Part shown: positions 38,932 to 53,586 of the stretch, piece by piece
How positions within the stretch are numbered: position 1 is the stretch's first letter
Layout of the letters: each line of letters starts with the position of its first letter
Assembly (NCBI GenBank): GCA_015075165.1
Contig: JABTUY010000012.1
Span: 22,962 to 86,961 of the forward strand
Reading direction: 5' to 3'
Length of the DNA stretch: 64,000 nt
Source of the DNA: Ideonella sp.
GTDB lineage: Bacteria; Pseudomonadota; Gammaproteobacteria; Burkholderiales; Burkholderiaceae_C
The notes under the pieces: model-generated
Database searches by the model: none
What the model was told of the DNA's origin: nothing
Seen by the model: only the letters and a program-made list of their open reading frames with translations
Program-made: the position numbers and the translations under genes

Positions 38932-40673
38932 GCGCCGAGCTTGCCCTTCAGGTGGGCAAGCACCTCGGTCACCGGCACCGCAGTGGCCTGCGCATCGCGG
39001 CGGCCCTGGTACTCGACCTTGCCGTCCTTCAGGCCGCGCTCGGAGATCACCACGCGGTGCGGCACGCCGATCAACTCCCAGTCGGCGAACATGGCGCCGG
39101 GCCGCTCGCCGCGGTCGTCGAGCATCACGTCGCCGTGCGACGCGGCGAGATCGTCGTGCAGCCGTTGCGCGGCCTCGCGCACCGCCTCGCTGCGCTCCCA
39201 ACCGATCGGGCAGATCACCACGCGGAAGGGCGCGATCGCATCGGGCCAGACGATGCCGCGCTCGTCGTGGCCCTGCTCGATCGCAGCGCCCAGGATGCGC
39301 GTGACGCCGATGCCGTAGCAGCCCATTTCCATCAATTGCGGCTTGCCGGTCTCGTCGAGGTAGGTGGCGCCCATCGACTTGCTGTACTTGGTGCCGAGGT
39401 AGAACACGTGGCCGACCTCGATGCCGCGCTGGATGGCCAGCATGCCCTTGCCGTCGGGCGAAGGGTCGCCGGCCACCGCGTTGCGGATGTCGGCCACCAG
39501 GGCCGGCTCCGGCATGTCGCGGCCCCAGTTGACGCCGGTGAAGTGGAAGCCCTCGTCGTTGGCCCCGCAGATGAAATCGTTCATCCGCGCGACCGTGCGA
39601 TCGGCCACCACCACCACCGGCTTGCGCAGGCCGATCGGCCCCAGGTAACCCGGCTTGCAGCCGAAGTGCTCCTGGATCTCGGCTGCGGTCGCGAAACGGA
39701 AGCCCGATGTGAGGCCCGGCACCTTGCCGGCCTTGACCTCGTTGAGTGCGTGATCGCCGCGCACGAGCAGCAGCCAGAGCTTCGTCGACGCGACTGCGCC
39801 GTTCGCCGCCAGCGTGTCGGTGGCGAGGACGAGCGATTTCACGGTGCTGGTGAGCGGCACCGACAGCAGCGCCGCCACGTCTTCGCAGGTGCTCTTGTCC
39901 GGTGTCGGCGTCTTGGCGAGCGGCCGCGTGGCCGCCGCGCGCGCCTCGAGCAACGGCACACACTCGGCCAGCTCGACGTTGGCCGCGTAGTCGCTGGTCG
40001 GGCAGTAGACCAGCGCATCCTCACCGGTGTCGGCGATCACCTGGAACTCGTGCGACGCATCGCCACCGATGGCGCCGGTGTCGGCCGCCACGGCGCGGTA
40101 CTGCAGGCCGAAGCGATCGAAGATGCGCTTGTAGGCAGCGAACATGACGTCGTAGCTCTTCAGCGCCGCCGCCTGGTCGCGATCGAACGAGTAGGCATCC
40201 TTCATCGTGAACTCGCGGCCGCGCATCAAGCCGAAGCGCGGGCGCCGCTCGTCACGGAACTTGGTCTGGATGTGGTAGAAGTTGCGCGGCAGCTGGCGGT
40301 AGCTGCGCAACTCCTGCCGCGCGATGTCGGTGATGACCTCTTCGCTCGTCGGCTGGATCACGAAGTCGCGTTCGTGCCTGTCCTTCACGCGCAGCAGCTC
40401 GGGCCCGTAGGCCTGGAAGCGCCCCGACTCCTGCCACAGCTCGGCCGGCTGCACCACCGGCATCAGCAGCTCGACCGCACCGGCGGCGTCCATCTCTTCG
40501 CGGATGATCGCTTCGACCTTGCGGATCACCCGCAGGCCCATCGGCATGTAGTTGTAGATGCCGGCGCTGACGCGCTTGATCAACCCGGCGCGCAGCATCA
40601 GCCGATGGCTGATCACTTCGGCGTCGGCCGGGGCTTCCTTCAGGGTGGCAACGAAGTAGCGCGAGGCTTTCAT
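38928..40673 (-). CDS. proS: Prolyl-tRNA synthetase, bacterial type
   Basis: Charges tRNA-Pro with proline. The 581-residue product has class II motif 2 ([22 protein letters not shown]) and the inserted editing domain typical of the bacterial type (about residues 220-400, with [13 protein letters not shown]). Motif 3 is visible as [18 protein letters not shown], and an anticodon-binding domain ends the protein. The frame is open further upstream, but ATG 40673 gives the family start MKASRYF. A matching tRNA-Pro gene lies at 45447-45523. It is divergent from rppH with a 103-bp gap. Confidence 0.97.
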   Translation of the reverse strand: MKASRYFVATLKEAPADAEVISHRLMLRAGLIKRVSAGIYNYMPMGLRVIRKVEAIIREEMDAAGAVELLMPVVQPAELWQESGRFQAYGPELLRVKDRHERDFVIQPTSEEVITDIARQELRSYRQLPRNFYHIQTKFRDERRPRFGLMRGREFTMKDAYSFDRDQAAALKSYDVMFAAYKRIFDRFGLQYRAVAADTGAIGGDASHEFQVIADTGEDALVYCPTSDYAANVELAECVPLLEARAAATRPLAKTPTPDKSTCEDVAALLSVPLTSTVKSLVLATDTLAANGAVASTKLWLLLVRGDHALNEVKAGKVPGLTSGFRFATAAEIQEHFGCKPGYLGPIGLRKPVVVVADRTVARMNDFICGANDEGFHFTGVNWGRDMPEPALVADIRNAVAGDPSPDGKGMLAIQRGIEVGHVFYLGTKYSKSMGATYLDETGKPQLMEMGCYGIGVTRILGAAIEQGHDERGIVWPDAIAPFRVVICPIGWERSEAVREAAQRLHDDLAASHGDVMLDDRGERPGAMFADWELIGVPHRVVISERGLKDGKVEYQGRRDAQATAVPVTEVLAHLKGKLGA

Positions 40674-40776
40674 GGCGCGGGCCCGGCGGCTCCCGAAGGG
40701 GTGCGGGAAAGCGAGCTTCGTGCCTTCGACGCCACCGATGCAATAATGATTCCAGTTCAAGAATCGGGGTGCGATT

Positions 40777-41379
40777 ATGCTCGACCGCGAGGGCTTCCGG
40801 CCCAACGTCGGCATCGTCTTGCTCAACGCGCGCAACCAGGTGTTCTGGGGCAAGCGGCTGCGCACACACTCGTGGCAGTTCCCGCAAGGCGGCATCAAGT
40901 ACGGCGAGTCACCCGAGCAGGCGATGTACCGCGAACTGCACGAAGAGGTGGGCTTGCGGCCCGAGCACGTGCGCATCCTTGCGCGCACGCGCGACTGGTT
41001 GCGCTACGAGGTGCCGGAGCACTACATCCGCAGGGACGCGCGCGGCCACTACCGGGGCCAGAAGCAGATCTGGTACCTGCTGATGCTGGTCGGCCGCGAC
41101 AGCGACCTCGACCTTCGCGCCAGCAACCATCCGGAGTTCGACGCCTGGCGCTGGAACGATTATTGGGTGCCGCTCGAGATGGTGATCGAGTTCAAGCGCG
41201 AGGTATACGAACTGGCCTTGACCGAGCTGTCGCGCTTTCTGCCGCGCGCGGTGCACCACACACGCTACCTGCGCGCCGGGGTGCGCGGCCGCGCGCGCGA
41301 CGACACGCTGGCCGCCACGGCCGCCGATCGCCCGGCACCCACCGCGGAGCCGTCGGCGCCGGGGGACGAGGCCGGCTAA
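40777..41379 (+). CDS. rppH: RNA pyrophosphohydrolase RppH
   Basis: A Nudix hydrolase that removes pyrophosphate from the 5' end of mRNA and so triggers RNase E-dependent decay. The 200-residue product has the Nudix box at residues 38-60 (GX5EX7REUXEEXGU pattern) and the RppH-specific start [15 protein letters not shown] and [12 protein letters not shown]. The last 40 residues are a Pro/Ala-rich extension. Its stop region overlaps the convergent proB gene by 4 bp. Confidence 0.95.
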   Translation: MLDREGFRPNVGIVLLNARNQVFWGKRLRTHSWQFPQGGIKYGESPEQAMYRELHEEVGLRPEHVRILARTRDWLRYEVPEHYIRRDARGHYRGQKQIWYLLMLVGRDSDLDLRASNHPEFDAWRWNDYWVPLEMVIEFKREVYELALTELSRFLPRAVHHTRYLRAGVRGRARDDTLAATAADRPAPTAEPSAPGDEAG

Positions 41380-42500
41380 GTCCGCACCATGTTGTCGCGG
41401 TGGATCAGCTCCGGGCCGTTCGAGTAGCCGAGCACCGCATCGATCTGCGACGACGGCTTGCGGGCGATCAGTCGCGTTTCGCCGGCCGCGTAGTTGGCCA
41501 GGCCGCGCGCCACCTCGCGCCCATCGGGCGAGCGCACGGCGATCACCTCGCCACGCGCGAACTCGCCCTCGACCGCGACGACTCCCACCGGCAGCAGGCT
41601 CTTGCCTTCTTCGAGCAGCTTGGTGCACGCGCCGCCGTCGATCGTGACCGCACCGCGCAGCTGAAGGTGATCGGCCATCCACTGCTTGCGCGCCGCGCGC
41701 TTGGCCGTATTGGCCTGCAGGAAGGTGCCGATCGCCTCGCCGCGCGCGAGACGCAGCAACACGTCGCGCTCGCGGCCCGAGGCGATCACGGTGTCGGCAC
41801 CGCTGCGCGCCGCGCGCTTGGCCGCCAGCACCTTGGTGATCATGCCGCCGCGCCCCAGCATCGAGCCGGCGCCGCCGGCCATCTGCTCCAGCGCGGCGTC
41901 GCCAGCTTCGGCTCGCGTGATCAGCCGCGCCTGCGGGTCGCTGCGCGGGTCGCCCGAGTACAGCCCCAGTTGGTCGGTGAGGATCACCAGTGCATCGGCC
42001 TCCACCAGGTTGGCCACCAGCGCGCCGAGCGTGTCGTTGTCGCCGACCTTGATCTCGTCGGTGACCACGGTGTCGTTCTCGTTGATCACCGGCACCACGT
42101 CGAGGCCAAGCAGCGTCAGCAATGTCGACCGTGCATTCAGGTAGCGTTCGCGATCGGCCAGGTCGGCGTGCGTCAGCAGCACCTGCGCACTGCGCAATCC
42201 GTGCTCCGACAACTTGGATTCGTACATCTGCGCCAGGCCCATCTGGCCGACGGCCGCAGCGGCCTGCGCCTCGTGGATCTGTGCCGGACGCGTCGACCAG
42301 CCCAGGCGCTTCATGCCCTCGACGATCGCGCCGCTGGAGACCATCACCACCTCGCGCCCTTCACGCGCCAGCGCGGCCAGTTGGCGACACCAGTTGCCGA
42401 TCGCCTCGGGATCGACCCCGCGGCCCTCGTTGGTGACGAGGCTGGAACCCACCTTCACGACGATTCGGCGGGCGGCCTGCAGCGATCGGACGTTCGCCAT
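41376..42500 (-). CDS. proB: Glutamate 5-kinase
   Basis: Phosphorylates glutamate in the first step of proline synthesis, normally feedback-inhibited by proline. The 374-residue product has an amino-acid-kinase domain ([16 protein letters not shown], a VLLTHADL segment and INENDTV) and a C-terminal PUA domain (residues about 275-360). ATG 42500 gives the usual MANVRSLQ start; an in-frame TTG at 42509 would overlap the obgE stop. It follows obgE by 5 bp, so the two share a transcript. Confidence 0.95.
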   Translation of the reverse strand: MANVRSLQAARRIVVKVGSSLVTNEGRGVDPEAIGNWCRQLAALAREGREVVMVSSGAIVEGMKRLGWSTRPAQIHEAQAAAAVGQMGLAQMYESKLSEHGLRSAQVLLTHADLADRERYLNARSTLLTLLGLDVVPVINENDTVVTDEIKVGDNDTLGALVANLVEADALVILTDQLGLYSGDPRSDPQARLITRAEAGDAALEQMAGGAGSMLGRGGMITKVLAAKRAARSGADTVIASGRERDVLLRLARGEAIGTFLQANTAKRAARKQWMADHLQLRGAVTIDGGACTKLLEEGKSLLPVGVVAVEGEFARGEVIAVRSPDGREVARGLANYAAGETRLIARKPSSQIDAVLGYSNGPELIHRDNMVRT

Positions 42501-42505
42501 GGCAT

Positions 42506-43898
<1,393 letters not shown>

Positions 43899-43922
43899 GT
43901 CAATTCGTCCTGGAAATGCGGG

Positions 43923-44234
43923 TCATGCGTTGACCGCGCCGATCTCGAGCTCGGTGTACGGCTGGCGATGACCGGCGTGACGCTGGTAGTGCTTGCGGCG
44001 GCGCATCTTGAAAATGCTCACCTTCGGGTGCTTGCCGTGCGACACCACGGTCGCCTTGACGCTGGCGCCCGCCAGCAACGGCGAACCCACGCGCAATGCG
44101 GCGCCCTCGCCGATCGCCAGCACCTGGTCGATCACGACTTCGTCGCCGACGGCGGCGGCAATCTGTTCGACCTTGACCTTCTCGCCGACGGCAACCTTGT
44201 ATTGCTTGCCACCGGCCTTGATGACCGCGTACAT
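43923..44234 (-). CDS. rplU: 50S ribosomal protein L21
   Basis: Large-subunit protein that binds 23S rRNA. The 103-residue product starts [20 protein letters not shown], matching the family, and contains [21 protein letters not shown] at the end. It is the first gene of the L21-L27 transcript, with a -10-like TATACT at 44307-44312 on the minus strand. Confidence 0.98.
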   Translation of the reverse strand: MYAVIKAGGKQYKVAVGEKVKVEQIAAAVGDEVVIDQVLAIGEGAALRVGSPLLAGASVKATVVSHGKHPKVSIFKMRRRKHYQRHAGHRQPYTELEIGAVNA

Positions 44235-44306
44235 CTCGAGACCCTCGCTTTGCCCGGCCGGCTTCCGGCGGCACCTTCCCAGGGCCCCGATACGGCTGAA
44301 CTTGGC

Positions 44307-44312
44307 AGTATA
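44307..44312 (-). promoter_or_regulatory. Likely -10 of rplU
   Basis: TATACT on the minus strand lies 72 bp upstream of the rplU ATG. The -35 region (around 44330) matches poorly. Confidence 0.5.
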
Positions 44313-44387
44313 GCGCAGCCGGCCCGCTGCAGATCCCGATCAGCGGGCAACGTTCCTGCACCGGCAGCTTCCGGGCCTTCGCCTCCC

Positions 44388-44393
44388 TATAAT
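44388..44393 (+). promoter_or_regulatory. Likely -10 of ispB
   Basis: A perfect TATAAT lies 23 bp upstream of the GTG start of ispB, in the divergent region shared with rplU. The -35 is weak. Confidence 0.6.
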
Positions 44394-44416
44394 TTTGGCC
44401 GCCACCAGGACGCTTC

Positions 44417-45400
44417 GTGCACGAATCCAGCACCGCCCAGAGCAGCCGCTTTGACTTCGCCGAAGCCGACATGCTGGAGGTCGACCGGGTCGTCCGGCAG
44501 CGGCTCAGCTCGGACGTTGCGCTGATCAACCAGATCGCCGCCTACATCGTCGGCGCCGGCGGCAAGCGGATCCGGCCTCGGCTGGTCCTGCTGTTCGCGC
44601 AGGCGCTGGGCTGCGACCGGCCGCAGCGCTTCGAACTGGCTGCGATCGTCGAGTTCATCCACACCGCAACGCTGCTGCACGACGACGTCGTCGACGAATC
44701 GTCACTGCGCCGCGGTCGACCGACCGCGAACGCCCTGTTCGGCAACGCCGCCAGCGTGCTGGTGGGCGACTTCCTGTATTCGCGAGCGTTCCAGATGATG
44801 GTCTCGGTGGGTTCGATGCGCGTCCTCGAGGTGCTTGCCGACGCCACCAACGTGATTGCCGAAGGCGAGGTGCTGCAGTTGATCAACATGCACGATCCCG
44901 ATACGTCGGTCGACGACTACCTGCGGGTCATTCGCTACAAGACGGCCAAGCTGTTCGAGGCCAGTGCCCGGCTGGGCGCGGTGATTGCTGGCGCGCCGAG
45001 GCCGCTCGAGGAGAGCTGCGCCGAGTTCGGTCGACGCCTCGGCACGGCGTTCCAGCTGGTCGACGACCTGCTCGACTACGAAGGCGATCCGCACCAGCTC
45101 GGCAAGAACATCGGCGACGATCTGCGCGAAGGCAAGCCCACGCTGCCGCTGCTGATGGCGATCGAGCGCGGCAGTGCATCCGAGCGCAACCTGCTGCGTC
45201 ATGCCATCGTCAATGGCGAAATCGAACGGCTGCGCGATATCGTGACGATCGTGCGCAGCACCGGCGCGCTCGACGCCACGCGCGAGGCCGCACGCGCGGA
45301 AACTCGCGCGGCGCAGGCCTGCGTGGCCGATCTGCAGGCCGGACCCGCCAAGAGCGCTTTGCTAGAATTGTGCGTTCGGTCGGTGGAGCGCTCGTCGTAG
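44417..45400 (+). CDS. ispB: Octaprenyl diphosphate synthase-type polyprenyl synthase
   Basis: A trans-prenyltransferase that builds the ubiquinone side chain from isopentenyl and farnesyl diphosphate. The 327-residue product has the first Asp-rich motif DDVVD at 89-93, the second as LVDDLLDYEGD, the GGKRIRPRL substrate-binding stretch and a GDFLYSRAFQMM segment. Chain length (octaprenyl in most Burkholderiales) is inferred from neighbourhood with rplU/rpmA, not from sequence. The GTG start is used; ATG 44471 would remove 18 residues. Confidence 0.93.
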   Translation: MHESSTAQSSRFDFAEADMLEVDRVVRQRLSSDVALINQIAAYIVGAGGKRIRPRLVLLFAQALGCDRPQRFELAAIVEFIHTATLLHDDVVDESSLRRGRPTANALFGNAASVLVGDFLYSRAFQMMVSVGSMRVLEVLADATNVIAEGEVLQLINMHDPDTSVDDYLRVIRYKTAKLFEASARLGAVIAGAPRPLEESCAEFGRRLGTAFQLVDDLLDYEGDPHQLGKNIGDDLREGKPTLPLLMAIERGSASERNLLRHAIVNGEIERLRDIVTIVRSTGALDATREAARAETRAAQACVADLQAGPAKSALLELCVRSVERSS

Positions 45401-45446
45401 GTGCTTCGATCGGCGCAGCCCGAATGCGCCGCCACGCTGGCCGTAT

Positions 45447-45523
45447 CGGGGTGTAGCTTAGCCTGGTAGAGCGCTACGTTCGGGACGTAGAGGCCGGAGG
45501 TTCGAATCCTCTCACCCCGACCA
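45447..45523 (+). tRNA. tRNA-Pro (anticodon CGG)
   Basis: A 77-base cloverleaf: acceptor CGGGGTG with CACCCCG and D arm GCTT...GAGC. The anticodon stem CTACG/CGTAG holds loop TTCGGGA (anticodon CGG), the T arm is GGAGG TTCGAAT CCTCT, and CCA is encoded. It lies between ispB and pilB. Confidence 0.95.
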
Positions 45524-45616
45524 ACCCAAAGCATGCGTGTTGCAGCGCCGCGCCGGGGCGTGAAGAACTGCCCGCGCGTCCGGTAGGCAGCGTTTACAGT
45601 GTTGCAGGGATCGGCG

Positions 45617-47377
<1,761 letters not shown>

Positions 47378-47420
47378 ATCGATAGGGACGTTCGGCCCCG
47401 CCGACCCCGTTGGAGGAACC

Positions 47421-48653
47421 ATGGCTACAGCGCTCGCCGCTCGCGGCGTCAAGAAGAACACCAGGGAAATGGTGTACGAGTGGGAAGGCCGCGACAAGAA
47501 CGGCAAGATCATGCGTGGCGAGATGCGCGCTGGCGGCGAAGCCATGGTTTCGGCCAGCCTGCGCCGCCAGGGGGTTCTCGTCACCAAGGTGAAGAAGCGC
47601 CGCATGAGCGGCGGCAAGGCGATCAAGCAGAAGGACATTGCGGTCTTCACTCGCCAACTGGCCACGATGATGAAGGCCGGCGTGCCGCTGCTGCAGGCGT
47701 TCGACATCGTCGCCCGCGGCAGCCCGAACCCGAAGCTGACGCGCCTACTGAGCGATATCCGCTCCGATGTCGAGACCGGCACCAGCCTGTCGGCCTCGTT
47801 TCGCAAGCATCCGATGCATTTCGATGCGCTCTATTGCAACCTGGTGGAAGCCGGCGAAGCGGGCGGTATCCTCGAGGCACTGCTCGACCGCTTGGCGCTG
47901 TATCAGGAGAAGACGCTCGAGCTCAAGCGCAAGATCAAGTCGGCGCTGATGTACCCGATCGCGGTGATCGTGGTCGCGTTCATCGTGCTGACGGTCATCA
48001 TGCTCTTCGTGATCCCGGCGTTCAAGGATGTGTTTAAGTCGTTCGGCGCCGACCTACCGGCGCCAACGCTGGCGGTGATCGCGATGAGCGAGTTCTTCGT
48101 CCAGTACTGGTGGGCGATCTTCGGCTTCCTCGGCGGCGGCGGCTACTTCTTCTTCGAGTCGTGGAAGCGCTCCGAGAAGATGCAGAAGGCGATGGATCGG
48201 CTGCTGCTACGGATCCCAATCTTCGGCGACCTGATCTACAAGTCGGTCGTTGCACGCTGGACACGCACGCTGTCGACCATGTTCGCCGCCGGCGTGCCGC
48301 TGGTCGAGGCGCTGGATTCTGTGGGCGGTGCGTCGGGCAATGCGGTGTTCGTCGAAGCCACCCAGAAGATTCAGAAAGATGTTTCCACCGGCGCGGCATT
48401 GACCACGTCGATGCAGACCACCGGCGTGTTCCCGTCGATGGTGCTGCAAATGACCGCCATCGGCGAGGAGTCGGGCGCGCTCGACCACATGCTCGGTAAG
48501 GCGGCCGAGTTCTACGAACAGGAAGTCGACGAGATGGTCAAGGGGCTGTCGAGCCTGATGGAGCCGTTCATCATCGTGATCCTGGGCGTGCTGATCGGCG
48601 GCATCGTGATCTCGATGTACCTGCCCATCTTCAAGCTCGGCGCCGTCGTCTGA
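47421..48653 (+). CDS. pilC: Type IV pilus inner-membrane platform protein PilC
   Basis: Platform protein that connects the assembly ATPase with the growing pilus. The 410-residue product has two GspF domains (residues about 75-200 and 275-400), each ending in or near membrane segments, three in total. Typical motifs are FTRQLATMMKAGVPLLQAFDI and WTRTLSTMFAAGVPLVEALD, with MTAIGEESGALDHMLGKAAEFYE between. It starts 43 bp after pilB behind GGAGG. Confidence 0.96.
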   Translation: MATALAARGVKKNTREMVYEWEGRDKNGKIMRGEMRAGGEAMVSASLRRQGVLVTKVKKRRMSGGKAIKQKDIAVFTRQLATMMKAGVPLLQAFDIVARGSPNPKLTRLLSDIRSDVETGTSLSASFRKHPMHFDALYCNLVEAGEAGGILEALLDRLALYQEKTLELKRKIKSALMYPIAVIVVAFIVLTVIMLFVIPAFKDVFKSFGADLPAPTLAVIAMSEFFVQYWWAIFGFLGGGGYFFFESWKRSEKMQKAMDRLLLRIPIFGDLIYKSVVARWTRTLSTMFAAGVPLVEALDSVGGASGNAVFVEATQKIQKDVSTGAALTTSMQTTGVFPSMVLQMTAIGEESGALDHMLGKAAEFYEQEVDEMVKGLSSLMEPFIIVILGVLIGGIVISMYLPIFKLGAVV

Positions 48654-48656
48654 CCC

Positions 48657-49589
48657 ATGGCGGGCTTTCCGCCGGAATGGCTGCTGCATCCGGCCGCCCT
48701 GGCGATACTCGGGTTGGCGATCGGCAGTTTCCTGAATGTAGTTGTCCATCGCTTGCCACAGATCCTGTGGCGCGAATGGTGGCGCGACACGGCCGAATTC
48801 CAACTCGTTGACCCGTTGGCTTGGCGGCCGGTCTTTGATGGACAGCCGCACCCTCAAGCGGCCTTCGGCGCTGCCGCTCGTGCAATCACGGACAACCTAG
48901 CCCGCCTTTCGCCTGTGGGTTTGGCCAGACCACGCTCACGCTGCCCGGGGTGCGGTCATGTCATTCGCTGGTACGAGAACATCCCCTTGCTGGGTTGGAT
49001 TGCGCTGCGCGGACGGTGTTCAGCGTGCAAGGCGCGGATATCTGCACGTTATCCGATCGTCGAATTGGGCACGGCCGCCTTGTTTGTTGCCTGCGGTGAA
49101 AAGTTCGGCGCTAGTGCTAGTACTTTGCTGTGGTGCACCGCTGTGGCGCTGTTGATCGCGATGGCGCTGATCGATTTCGACACTACGCTCCTGCCCGACG
49201 CTCTTACGCTGCCGTTGGTCGGCCTGGGGCTATTGAGCGCAACCGCTGGTTGGACGTCGATCGCCCTGAAGGACGCAGTCATCGGTCTCTTGCTCGGCTA
49301 CTTCAGCCTCTGGCTGGTTGCATTTCTCTACCGTCTCGTCCGTGGCGTCGAAGGCATGGCCGAGGGTGATTTCAAAATGCTCGCTGGCTTGGGCGCACTT
49401 CTGGGATGGAAAGTGCTCCCTGCGATTGTTCTCTTCTCCTCGTTTGTCGGCGCAGCGGTGGGTATCTCGCTAGTCGTGTTCCGCAAACACCGACGCGAAG
49501 TCCCGATACCGTTCGGCCCCTATTTGGCCGGAGGCGGGTTGGCCGCCATCTTCTTTGGTGACGCCTTGCAGAGGCTATACAGCCTCTAA
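48657..49589 (+). CDS. pilD: Prepilin peptidase / N-methyltransferase PilD
   Basis: Integral-membrane aspartic protease that cuts and N-methylates type IV prepilins and type II pseudopilins. The 310-residue product has the zinc-type Cys pairs Cys96/Cys99 and Cys121/Cys124 and the catalytic Asp blocks ALIDFDTTLLPD (171-181) and EGDFK (Asp238). There are about eight membrane segments. It is only 3 bp after pilC. Composition is odd: line 49381-49440 holds 34 G+C in 60 bases (57%) against 41 of 60 (68%) in a pilB line. Confidence 0.95.
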   Translation: MAGFPPEWLLHPAALAILGLAIGSFLNVVVHRLPQILWREWWRDTAEFQLVDPLAWRPVFDGQPHPQAAFGAAARAITDNLARLSPVGLARPRSRCPGCGHVIRWYENIPLLGWIALRGRCSACKARISARYPIVELGTAALFVACGEKFGASASTLLWCTAVALLIAMALIDFDTTLLPDALTLPLVGLGLLSATAGWTSIALKDAVIGLLLGYFSLWLVAFLYRLVRGVEGMAEGDFKMLAGLGALLGWKVLPAIVLFSSFVGAAVGISLVVFRKHRREVPIPFGPYLAGGGLAAIFFGDALQRLYSL

Positions 49590-49597
49590 GTGGAACG

Positions 49598-50188
49598 ATG
49601 CGCCACATCGGGCTGACGGGGGGTATCGGCAGCGGCAAGAGCACAGTTGCTGCCGTGTGGAGCTCGCTCGGCGCGCGGTTGGTCGACACCGACGGGATCG
49701 CCCGCTCGCTGACCGCGCCGGGCGGCGACGCCATCGCCGCGCTGCGCAGCGCCTTCGGCAGCGACATCATCGATGCGGACGGTGCGCTCGATCGCGACCG
49801 CATGCGCGCATTGGCGTTTGCCGACTCCACGGCGCGCCGGCGGCTCGAGGCGATCCTGCACCCGATGATCGGTACTCGGGCGATGCAGCAGGCCGTGTCG
49901 GCCGGTGGCGCAACGGTGGTGTTCGATGTGCCGCTGTTGACCGAGTCGTCGCATTGGCGTGCGCGCTGCGAACGGATCGTGGTTGTCGACTGCAGCGAGC
50001 AGACACAGATCGAGCGCGTGATGCGTCGCTCGGGGTGGCGTGCCGAACAGGTGCGTGGCGTCATCGCCCAGCAGGCGACCCGAGTCGCGCGCCGCGCCAT
50101 CGCCGATGCGGTGATCGACAACGATCGTCTTTCGTTGTCGGAGCTGCGGGCGCAGGCCGAGGCGCTGTGGGCGTTGTGGACCACTTAG
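49598..50188 (+). CDS. coaE: Dephospho-CoA kinase
   Basis: Phosphorylates the 3'-hydroxyl of dephospho-CoA, the last step of coenzyme A synthesis. The 196-residue product starts MRHIGLTGGIGSGKST (P-loop 8-15), followed by LVDTDGIARSLT, and contains the VVFDVPLLTES segment and the VVVDCSEQTQIERV motif. Length fits. Its place after pilD is conserved across many Gamma- and Betaproteobacteria. Confidence 0.96.
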   Translation: MRHIGLTGGIGSGKSTVAAVWSSLGARLVDTDGIARSLTAPGGDAIAALRSAFGSDIIDADGALDRDRMRALAFADSTARRRLEAILHPMIGTRAMQQAVSAGGATVVFDVPLLTESSHWRARCERIVVVDCSEQTQIERVMRRSGWRAEQVRGVIAQQATRVARRAIADAVIDNDRLSLSELRAQAEALWALWTT

Positions 50189-50258
50189 GCCGGCCAATCG
50201 AGCCCCTGTGAAACAATCGCCGCTCGCGACCGGCCCGGACGCCGGCAGGAGCTGCGCA

Positions 50259-51008
50259 TTGATGCTCTACGAATACCCGCTCCAGGAAGGCGTGCGCACG
50301 ATGTTGCGCCTCGAGCAGTTGTTCGATCGGATCGGCCAGTTGATGGTGCGCGACACCGCGATCGACCACCACTTCGCGCTCGCGACGCTGTTCGAGATCA
50401 TGGATGTCGCCGCGCGTGCCGATCTGAAATCCGACTTGCTGAAGGAGCTCGATCGGCACAAACAGCAGTTGATCGCGTTGCGCAGCAATCCGCAGGTCGA
50501 GCCGGCAGCCCTCGACAGCGTCGTGCACCGACTCGAGCAGGCCTTCGACGCGCTGAACCACCTGCCCGGTAAGGCCGGCCATGCCTTGACCAGCAATGAG
50601 TGGCTGATGAGCGTGCGCAGCCGCATCAGCATCCCGGGCGGCACCTGCGAGTTCGACCTGCCGAGCTACCACGCCTGGCAGCACCGCGATGCGTCGGTGC
50701 GGCGCGCCGACCTGAACCAGTGGGTGAGCACGATGATGCCGCTGGCCCAGGCACTGCAGGTGATGCTGCAGTTGCTGCGCGACTCTTCGGTGCGACAGAT
50801 GGTGCACAGCAACGCCGGGCAGTTCCAGCAGGCGCTGCCCGCCGGCCGCAGCTTCCAGCTGTTGCGGCTGCGGCTCGAGCCGAACCTGGTGCCCGAGATC
50901 AGCGGCCACCGGCTGATGGTGTCGATCCGGCTGATGCGTGCCGAGCCCGACAACCGCCTGAAGCCGATCACCGAAGACGCGTCGTTCGAACTCGCGCTAT
51001 GCGCCTGA
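50259..51008 (+). CDS. zapD: Cell division protein ZapD
   Basis: Promotes bundling of FtsZ filaments at the division ring. The 249-residue product has the ZapD/DUF1342 pattern: LYEYPLQEGVRTMLRLEQLFDR at the start and LLKELDRHKQQL, then the beta-rich C-terminal half (ISIPGGTCEFDLPSYHAW, HRLMVSIRLM). TTG 50259 was chosen because it gives MMLYEYP, matching the usual MILYEYP, with AGGAG 7 bases upstream; the ATG one codon later is nearly equivalent. Confidence 0.93.
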   Translation: MMLYEYPLQEGVRTMLRLEQLFDRIGQLMVRDTAIDHHFALATLFEIMDVAARADLKSDLLKELDRHKQQLIALRSNPQVEPAALDSVVHRLEQAFDALNHLPGKAGHALTSNEWLMSVRSRISIPGGTCEFDLPSYHAWQHRDASVRRADLNQWVSTMMPLAQALQVMLQLLRDSSVRQMVHSNAGQFQQALPAGRSFQLLRLRLEPNLVPEISGHRLMVSIRLMRAEPDNRLKPITEDASFELALCA

Positions 51009-51013
51009 GCGCG

Positions 51014-51238
51014 ATGTCAGCCGCTCAACCCGCCCCGCGTCAGCTCGAAGTGTCGTGCCCCGTCTGCGCTCGCCGCACGATCTACTCCGAGGCCAATCGC
51101 TGGCGGCCGTTCTGCAGCGAACGCTGCCGTACGGTCGACCTGGGTGCGTGGGCCAGCGAGCAGTTCCGCGTCGTTGAGGCATCGGCGCCGGAAGAGTCGC
51201 CGGGATTCGCGCCGCCGCCCATCGCCGACCATCGCTGA
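51014..51238 (+). CDS. yacG: DNA gyrase inhibitor YacG
   Basis: A 74-residue zinc-finger protein that binds GyrB and inhibits gyrase in E. coli. The four ligands Cys15, Cys18, Cys34 and Cys38 (CPVC and FCSERC) match the family. Adjacent RPFCSERCRTVDLGAWASEQF is also typical. It starts 5 bp after zapD; an in-frame ATG at 50999 would overlap the zapD stop. The coaE-zapD-yacG order is conserved. Confidence 0.94.
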   Translation: MSAAQPAPRQLEVSCPVCARRTIYSEANRWRPFCSERCRTVDLGAWASEQFRVVEASAPEESPGFAPPPIADHR

Positions 51239-51253
51239 CCGCGGCTCCAGGGG

Positions 51254-51281
51254 TTGAAGGCGCTGGCCGCAACCCTATAAT
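51254..51281 (+). promoter_or_regulatory. groESL promoter
   Basis: TTGAAG (51254-51259) and TATAAT (51276-51281) are separated by 16 bp, a good sigma-70 promoter. The string GTTGAA and, 14 bp later, CCCTATAAT also loosely resembles a sigma-32 heat-shock promoter, so both sigma factors might act here. Confidence 0.7.
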
Positions 51282-51289
51282 CTCGGTTG

Positions 51290-51316
51290 CTAGCACTCCT
51301 GTCGATTGAGTGCTAA
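51290..51316 (+). promoter_or_regulatory. CIRCE element upstream of groES
   Basis: CTAGCACTC (51290-51298), a 9-base spacer and GAGTGCTAA (51308-51316) match the CIRCE inverted repeat TTAGCACTC-N9-GAGTGCTAA with one mismatch at the first base. It lies just downstream of the -10 and is the binding site of the heat-shock repressor HrcA. So groESL should be derepressed by heat or misfolded protein. Confidence 0.92.
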
Positions 51317-51406
51317 CAGCCAAGCCTTGCTTGGTATTCATGTGAATTGGCGCTCACATTCTGTTCATCACTGAGCAGAATTCGTTCTGAAGCTGAAGGA
51401 GATGCA

Positions 51407-53471
<2,065 letters not shown>

Positions 53472-53506
53472 GCTGCTACGGCAGCCCAGGTCTTTCCGAC
53501 GCTCCA

Positions 53507-53539
53507 CGGCCCGCAGGCGGCAACGCCTGCGGGCCGTTT
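53507..53539 (+). terminator. Rho-independent terminator of groESL
   Basis: CGGCCCGCAGGCG (53507-53519) and CGCCTGCGGGCCG (53524-53536) form a perfect 13-bp stem with a GCAA tetraloop, followed by TTTC. It lies 36 bp after the groEL stop. Confidence 0.9.
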
Positions 53540-53586
53540 CATTGACGGCGCGCCGCACGATAATCGCCGTTCACCCGCGTCGACCC

